From assembly GCA_944989445.1 (NCBI GenBank), contig CALYLW010000336.1, positions 569,791-633,790 of the forward strand: 64,000 bases of DNA. The letters run 5' to 3'. Source of the DNA: Ampullaceana balthica. Lineage: Eukaryota; Mollusca; Gastropoda; Lymnaeidae. The notes beneath the pieces are model-generated. The model searched no databases. It was not told the origin of the DNA and saw only the letters and a program-made list of their open reading frames with translations. How positions within the stretch are numbered: the stretch's first letter is position 1; each line of letters opens with the position of its first letter. Below, piece after piece: positions 45,697-64,000 of this stretch. A program made the translations under genes and the position numbers.

Positions 45697-46224
45697 AAAT
45701 CCCTTATATTAACTTCACCGCCGTCTCTCTCTGTCTTGGGCACCACGGAAAATTAGAAGTCAAAATTGAACTACTTCCCGTCATGCCATCGAGCTGAAAT
45801 TCGGCACACGGACCCGTGTTACCTAACAATGCATCGTATCAAAAATTCAGATCGATCAAATGTACAATTATTAAATTAATGCATTTTAGTTTATTTATAT
45901 AAACTATATGTAGCGGTCGCTATCGTTTACATTTTACGGGTCACTTGACTTCACCCCAGCCTTCTGTGAACACATCTCGTGTTTTAACCAGGTAAACCGG
46001 CATGCTTTTGTTTACATTTTGCGTATCACGCTGAGCTCGGTCCAGCGATCGGTGACAAGACCGTTCCCCTCTCCCACCCCACCCGGGTTAAAAGCAAAGG
46101 GGAGTTAAGACAGATTCAGTCTGTAAATATTTGTCGCGTTTGAACATAATCAATACTTTTTCGTTATGTCTCATATATAAGGGATTTATAGTCAAAAACT
46201 TTGTTTTTACGGGTTTGTTTTATT
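45697..46224 (+). repeat. HINE-like repeat copy, head-to-tail with the previous
   Basis: Starts aaatcccttatattaacttc, ends tttacgggtttgttttatta. Second of a tandem pair. Same order of blocks; sequence diverged in the middle. Confidence 0.7.
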
Positions 46225-46427
46225 ACACTGTTCCCTTTTCCAAAATTTAAATATGAGCTAAAACAATGACGTCATATTATGTTTTTACAGCGCATCTTTA
46301 ATTTGCACACCTTTTGATGCATTGCTGCAGTAATTTGGTGCCCTGTTTTCTAAAATTAGTAGCGTCATGGACAGACAGACATGTACGACAGACAGACATG
46401 ACAGAGATTGGAAATTATGTATATTGA

Positions 46428-47584
46428 TTCCAGTTTTTGATTGAGGTAATTGCATTACTTTAGTGTTTAATTTTATTTATTTTTTTTACTTTTTATTACT
46501 TAAGTGTTTAATTTTTTTTAAATATAAAACAAAGCATAAAACTTGACTTTTCCTTTACACTGTGTATAATGGCTTTTTATACATACAAACAGTTTTATGT
46601 TTAAAATCTTTGAGCATAAATTCAGGTGAAATCTAATTTATGCAATAAATATCATTCTAACATTTAGAAAATCACTTCAAATATTTAAATTATTCACGCT
46701 TTTTTCAATCAACTTGTATTGATTTTTAATATATCTTTCTTATTTTTAATATATCTTGAATTGCATTAATAATTGTATAACTTTGATATGTGTAAGAGTT
46801 TAAATCCAAAGATGAAATTAGTATTTTCATTGTAGCAACTGTTTTATTCAACTAGCACTAAAAAATAAAAGAAATTATAATTTAATAAGACAAGACTTAT
46901 TAAAATACATGCTACTTTCAGCCATGACGAAACTTGATCATGATGATCATGCAGGAAATACCATCATCTGCTAATAAATGTCTGGTCCAGCTGCAGCTTA
47001 AAAAACAAAACGAACCAAAATTAATGTTACTTCACGTCTTCGTGTCCGTTCCACGAGCAGATGTTTAGAGTTGTGATAGTTTAGTTTTTATCATTGTAGA
47101 AGTTTAGATTGTTAAAATTTACTTCTTATCAAGGCAGTTGCTTAGGGTTCTCATAGTTTACTTTATTTACTTTCTGTCATGAAATATGTGATGAATGAAT
47201 GAATGATTTTCCCCTCGGGCCTAGGAGGCTTTTAGGGTGGATATTTTTGTTGTCCAGTTCTGTTGGTTTCTCGCATCTCCATAAAGATCTTGGAGTGTTT
47301 CAAAACCTAGAATTTGATTTCTTTGCAGATTATTCGGGGTAGAAATTATTTCGATCTACCTGATTTTTACCTTCCCTCTAGTAGCCGTGGGAGGGTTTGT
47401 TTGGGTAGTCTCGAGCTGCCCATGCGAAGTATATAACCGACGTATGACCATCTTCGTTTTTTAATGGTAAATGCTACATATGTCTTTCAAGCAAGTTCTT
47501 TTACTTCTGCAGATGTCCTGAAATCGGACTATCGACTATGTAGGCCTTCAAATGCATTGATTTTTTTAAAGCGTTGCGTTGTTG
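46428..47584. other. AT-rich intergenic, no gene recognised
   Basis: Collinear with 12984-14149. Contains the imperfect palindrome gatcatgatgatcatgc (46936) also present near 13495. Confidence 0.4.
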
Positions 47585-47592
47585 ATCTAGTA

Positions 47593-49527
47593 CAGGGGTG
47601 TCCAAATTCCTGTCCGCGAATCAAAACTGGCCTGCGATGCAAATTTAACTGGCCCGCTTCCTCATCTGAAATAATTAATTGACTGACGTATTATTTCTGC
47701 AACGACATTATATTTATAAGAAAATGCGAAATTTTGTACTATTTTTAGATTGATTTTTAAAAGCCCGGTGAAGTTGTGTGCTGTTAAGTGTAAGAAATTC
47801 GTTTACGGCCTACGGTAAAAATAGATGACGGCATGTTTTTTAATTTTTTTTAATTTTTTTTTAAATAGTTTTTTTTTGTTTTTTTTTGTATCACATTTTG
47901 GCAATTTCCCTGTTGACAAGAAACACAGCAAATCATTTACTGATGGCGATTTTGTGAAAGAATGCTTGATGAAAATTGTTGTAAATATCTGTCCCGAGAA
48001 AGAGCAGGTGTTTGACAATGTTTGCCTGTCACGCAACACTGTGGCTGGCAGAGATGAAGAAATATCATCTGACATTCAGAGACAGTTAGAGGCAAGAGCA
48101 GCAAAAATTGACATTTTTCGATAGCCTGTGATGAAAGCACTCATGTATCTGACACTGCCCAACTTCTTATTTTAGAGGAGTTGTTGATGACATGTGTGTG
48201 AGTGAAGAGTTAATTGACCTTCAGTGTCTTAAAAACTTAACAAGTGGAAAACATTAATTTGCTGCCGTTTGTGCTGCTGTCTTAACATGAAACTTCCATG
48301 GAAAAAAATATCTGGAATTATTACTGATGGTGCTCATGATATGATTGGTGAGCAGAGTGGACTAGCAACACTTGTCTGTAACTAAGTCAGCGAAGAGGGT
48401 GGCAAAGCTTTTAAACTTCATTGTATCATTCACCAACAAGTTCTTTGTGCCAAACATCTTAGTTGTTATCATATCATTCAGCCCGTGATAAAATCTATAA
48501 ACTCTATTTGCTCAAAGCCCTGTTTTAAAGACAGTTTTATTAGTTTGTTCTTGACATCCAGTGAGTATACGGATATGTTGTGTATCACAATGATGTAAGA
48601 TGGCTCAGTTGGGGGGGGGCAGAACTTCAGCGCTTCTACGCACTTAAAAAAGAAATTGGGCAATTCATTCTAGATAAGGAACAACCAATTCCAGAAATAT
48701 CTACTACTGATTGGCTGGCAGATATAGCATTTTTATTAAATTTGACAAGACATCTAAACGTTCTTAAAACAAATCTTCAAGGGCACAATGCAGTGGTAAG
48801 CCACTTTTATTCACAAATCAAGGACTTTTGGGAACAAGCTTCAAACTTTTCAACAACAATTGTCTCAAATGCAGCCTAATACCGCACATTTCCCCTCACC
48901 GAATGAAATCATGACAAGTTTTCCAGAAAGAAGCTGTAATGAGCAAATGCAGAGTTATGTTGCTGATATCATATCCCTGGCTGATGAGTTTCAAAGATGC
49001 TTTCAAGACTTTGCAAATATTGAAAAGTAAATCTTTTTTTTTCTAAATCTTTCTATGTTGACCCTGATAATGCTCCAGGCAATCTGCAGCTGGAACTCAT
49101 TGAGTTGCAAAGTGATGCTGAATGTCACAGCAGACGACAACAGCTTTCTCTCATTGACTTTTACCGTCAGCTGGATAAAGAGAGACTTCAAGAGATTCGA
49201 ACATTTGTTAAGAATATGCTCAGCTTGTTTGGCTCGACATACTTGTTTGAACAGACATTTTCATGTATGAATTTTAGCAAGAACCGTATGAGGATGAAAA
49301 TAAGTGACTCTCACCTGCATGATATCATACGTATCAAAACCAGTGGAATTGAGCCTGACCTCGCCTATTTACTGCATTCAAGATCTCAGTTTCACCCTTC
49401 ACATTAAAATTTTGCAATAAAAAACTTATCCACATATGTCATTTTTGTTTATTATTTTAATCCTGCCCCCGAATATTTTTACTTCAAGAATTATGGCCCA
49501 TCATGCAAACAGATTTGAACACCCCTG
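47593..49527 (+). mobile_element. Full-length decayed hAT transposon, paralogue of 14158-16084
   Basis: CAGGGGTGTCC ... ACACCCCTG with target duplication ATCTAGTA (47585-47592, 49528-49535). Transposase remnants at 47937-48130, 48600-48880 and 49105-49407; multiple stops. Confidence 0.92.
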
Positions 49528-49535
49528 ATCTAGTA

Positions 49536-50450
49536 GCTTTGTCGAATTCCTCCTTGCACATTCATAAATTAACATTGGATGATGCAGGCGTTATAGATCT
49601 TTAGTTTGATGTTCCTGATGAGCCTTGTCGAGGTCCAGATGTGTAAAAGTTTGTTAATGGCCTTGGAAGCCATGACTAAACGTGTTTTTATTTATATTGA
49701 TAAGGCTCATGAGGTTGATGTTTTATTTACTGGATATGTTACGCGGGAAAAATTTCCAGACATTTTTTTATTTTAAAGAACTGTGATATTTTCCTTTTTA
49801 TTTTGACAGATGATTATAGTTATAACAATTTAATTCTTGTCTTTGCTGATGTATGTGTACATGTCATAGTTAACTTTGTATTAAAGCAGGCGTTTAGAGT
49901 TGTCAAAGTTTAATTTTATTCAGTGCAGATGTTTAGACATATTATTGTTAACTCTTTGTCGTGGCATTTTTTTTAAAGATATTTCATGAGCTATGCAGTA
50001 TGAATGAAGTATAAAATAAAAATTAAAGAACAATTTAATTTAACCTATTTTTGTATGTGGCAATGTTACTTGCTGAAAATGACATTAAATTTTTAATGAC
50101 TCCGATATTTTTGGTTAAACTTATTTAGTCGTGAAAGAGTACTAATTCACGTAACGTGTATGTCTTGTTTAGATTACTAATTTGCATTAGTTTTCAGACA
50201 TTCACTTGCTATTTTTTTTACTCTGGCGTGTTGACTTTATTTTAGAACAAATTAAGACTTCATTTGAATAAGGGCATCACGAACAATTATAGGCCATTGT
50301 ACTTAGTTTCTTGTTTATCTGCTTTTAGATGATGTTAATTGCTCAGCTACTTTCTAAGCAGCCATACGCGAAAAGACCTTTGAATCGTTGTTTAAGAGAG
50401 AAGTTATCAATCTATAATTGCCGAGGCTCACGCCTAATAATTGACTAACT
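49536..50450 (+). promoter_or_regulatory. Upstream region of copy C (putative promoter/5' UTR)
   Basis: Near-identical to 16093-16995, including cgaaaagacctttgaatcgt and the aactATGG context. No core promoter motif can be asserted. Confidence 0.4.
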
Positions 50451-62071
<11,621 letters not shown>

Positions 62072-64000
62072 TTAGTTTAAAAAACAAACGGATACCCAGA
62101 TAGAGGGTTCGGGTCTTTTGCAAATATGTTAAGGAGGTCCCAATGATGTGCACGGGCCCAAAAAAAATCCCGAAAAGTTTTACTGGATTTCTTAGAATAT
62201 CAAAACAAAACAAACAAACAAACAAATCAGTTTTTTGTCAATTTCTCGGCAACCATAAAATGTATCGGGTAGAAACAGATGCCAAACGATAGCTAATATT
62301 ATTTAGAACAATCTTGGAGGAGGAAATTTTCAAAAATCACTTTTTGTTCGACTCCAATAAATTTAGCAGCAATTTGTGGATAGCAATTTTTTTTTAGTTT
62401 TGATTTCACTTTTTTTTTCTTCAAATTTCAGCAATGAAAAGTTCATGAAGACATGTGTACCAGCCACTGATTGGAATTTTATCTGAAAATTAGAAAAGGG
62501 GGTGGTGTGGGGGGGGGGTGACAACTACCTCGGGCGCAAAGTCAAACTCTTAATTTTTCAATAAAATTCCATCTGGTATTTTGAACAATTCAGGTGCTTG
62601 AGACAGCCTTAGTAATGAACAGCATTGTTTTATAATTAGTACGATGGTTCAAGAGTAGCTTTATTTCAATAATTATTTTTTAGTGCTGTGTTCCACGTTT
62701 GGGGGTCACTGTTTGCTAGGACTTGAATGATGAATTATCTTTGACTCTTATAATTTATAAAGGGAGTGAACTAATAATATATAAACAGTTCGAAAATAAT
62801 ATCCTTGTTACATACCTTGAGACGAATTAACTCCCACACTCTTGTTTACTCAGCACTTGTACCTGGTTTATTTTATAATTAATAATCAGTAATAAAAAAA
62901 AGTTATGTAAATAACAAGTAAAGTTATTATTGTGATACATTTTCATCATGAACATAAATTATATAAACATATAGTGTATATAATTCCCACGCAAAGGGTG
63001 TGAAAATAGGAGGAATTATTTAAAACGTGTAGGTGCGAACAGATGCATTTAGAACAAAAATACGTTTCAAAGCTTGCCAGAAATGATGGAAACATGTTGC
63101 ATTGTTGGATGTGTGGGGCTACAATCTTTCTTTTTTTTTAAATCTCGTCTTTAACTTTGGTTAGTTACATATCTTTTATGGTGTGTCCTAATTTATTAAG
63201 TTTATTAGAAGGCAAGATGGTATGACTATGATCGTAATAACCTTTATTTACGTGCTAGAGGTTACGTTCTCTTTGTCGAGCATTTACTTTATTACTATTT
63301 ATTTTGTTCTAGAAGTGTAGGTGTTCTCAAGCTGACCCCTTTTTACATGGACTATAGTATCTTAAGTCTGAACTGACACAAAGAAATTATTTTTGTGTTA
63401 ATAAAAACTTTGAGATCAATCCTCTGGGAAGGCTAACAAGATGGCGGTCGAGAAGGGACATGATATTCAGTGAAGCGAGTCAATACAAGGGCGAGGCAAT
63501 GCACATTGACAGTCGGTTTGTTGTATACAAAGTGATACGACACAAGCATTCGTTTATCTCTCATAGACTTGGGATTCTACTCTTAGTATGCCGCTTATAA
63601 CATATACCAGCGAGAGTGACACAATATGGTATACAGTAATTATTTTGTAAGCATACTACAGTAGAGAGCATATAATCAATACGTTAGCCACAATAAAATA
63701 GCCAGGTGTGAATGATTCAAAAGGCTAGGCATCTACTGGAAACAGCTGTGCCAATTTTGGGTATAAACAGATTCTTTGAAACTTAATGAAGTTAAGAATA
63801 GGGTTTAAGTAAGCATTTTTGTATTGTCTCAAGAATAGCAGCCCTGCATTGTGTATCATTGTCTCGAGCAAAAATATTATTGATTGGTTATTTGACTGTT
63901 CACGTTGTGAAACCGATCGATCAAATAAACAGGTCATTATCTTGGTGGATGGAAAGTTTTAAACAGCTTGAATCCATGAAACATAACCCTAACACCATAT
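62072..64000. other. 3' flank of copy C, start of the next intergenic segment
   Basis: Resembles the flanks of A and B but more diverged. It lacks the fold-back element and the Helitron array and has one 57-bp unit (63496-63552). acaagatggcggtcgagaag occurs at 63438. No gene recognised. The resemblance to 8053-8450 at the window end suggests the array goes on. Confidence 0.5.
63496..63552 (+). repeat. Single 57-bp unit (C downstream)
   Basis: aatgcacattgacagtcggt...gatacgacacaag; the un-expanded state of the tandem repeat at 5609 and 38366. Confidence 0.85.

Larger units (their letters stand above)
44917..46427 (-). mobile_element. Helitron split by two HINE-like repeats
   Basis: Minus strand: 5' TCAATATACATAATTTCC, 3' hairpin CCGTCA-ttt-TGACGG then GTGATACGCTAG. 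The A-B segment has the exact unoccupied site aaatgta|ttccag at 12983/12984. About 1.1 kb of other repeats is nested inside (45072-46224). Confidence 0.85.

Overview
The window is eukaryotic, intron-bearing, AT-rich animal DNA that is dense in transposons. Its only recognisable host genes are three tandem, same-strand (+) copies of an SLC5-family sodium/solute symporter. These most resemble the sodium-coupled monocarboxylate/multivitamin branch (SLC5A8/A12/A6-like). Copy A is cut by the left window edge (last five exons, 223-3762). Copy B (16996-31804) and copy C (50451-62071) are complete seven-exon genes. Exon sizes and phases are the same in all copies (189, 270, 154, 139, 181, 130 and about 773 nt), giving a predicted protein of 611 aa (614 in B). 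The host is probably an invertebrate, perhaps a mollusc. That is inferred only from the repeat repertoire (RTE, Gmr1-like, Helitron, hAT, HINE-like) and is not proven.

Layout: A exons 3-7, then A-B intergenic (3.8-17.0 kb), B exons 1-7 with introns swollen by insertions, B-C intergenic (31.8-50.4 kb), C exons 1-7, then C-downstream sequence (62.1-64.0 kb) that again resembles the sequence after A and B, so the array probably continues. The repeat unit is about 28-33 kb. Coding exons are nearly unchanged and open. Introns and intergenic DNA differ mainly by clean transposon insertions. The paralogous segments therefore act as natural empty sites for one another, which lets many element ends be placed to the base.

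Mobile DNA recognised: two paralogous full-length hAT elements with 8-bp target duplications, plus an inverted (fold-back) hAT derivative in each intergenic region; another hAT and a hAT-type MITE in C intron 6; a 5-kb head-to-tail Helitron array with nested reverse-strand Helitrons, plus further single Helitrons (A^T sites, CTAG ends, 3' hairpins); a repeat of about 520 bp with Helentron/HINE-like architecture in at least nine places; two RTE-type and one CR1/Jockey-type non-LTR retrotransposons; and a decayed Ty3/gypsy element in B intron 2 whose integrase C-terminus lies upstream of reverse transcriptase (Gmr1-like order).

Small-scale features of the transporter genes deserve attention. 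There is a 149-bp tandem duplication across the exon 3/4 junction in B that makes a hybrid 'poison' exon, and an orphan exon-6 fragment in B intron 6. A 21-bp minisatellite begins at the exon-4 splice donor, a 36-bp repeat sits in the exon-6 acceptor region (1, 3 and 2 copies in A, B and C), and a 24-bp minisatellite lies in intron 5 of A. No tRNA, rRNA, CRISPR or prokaryotic features were seen.
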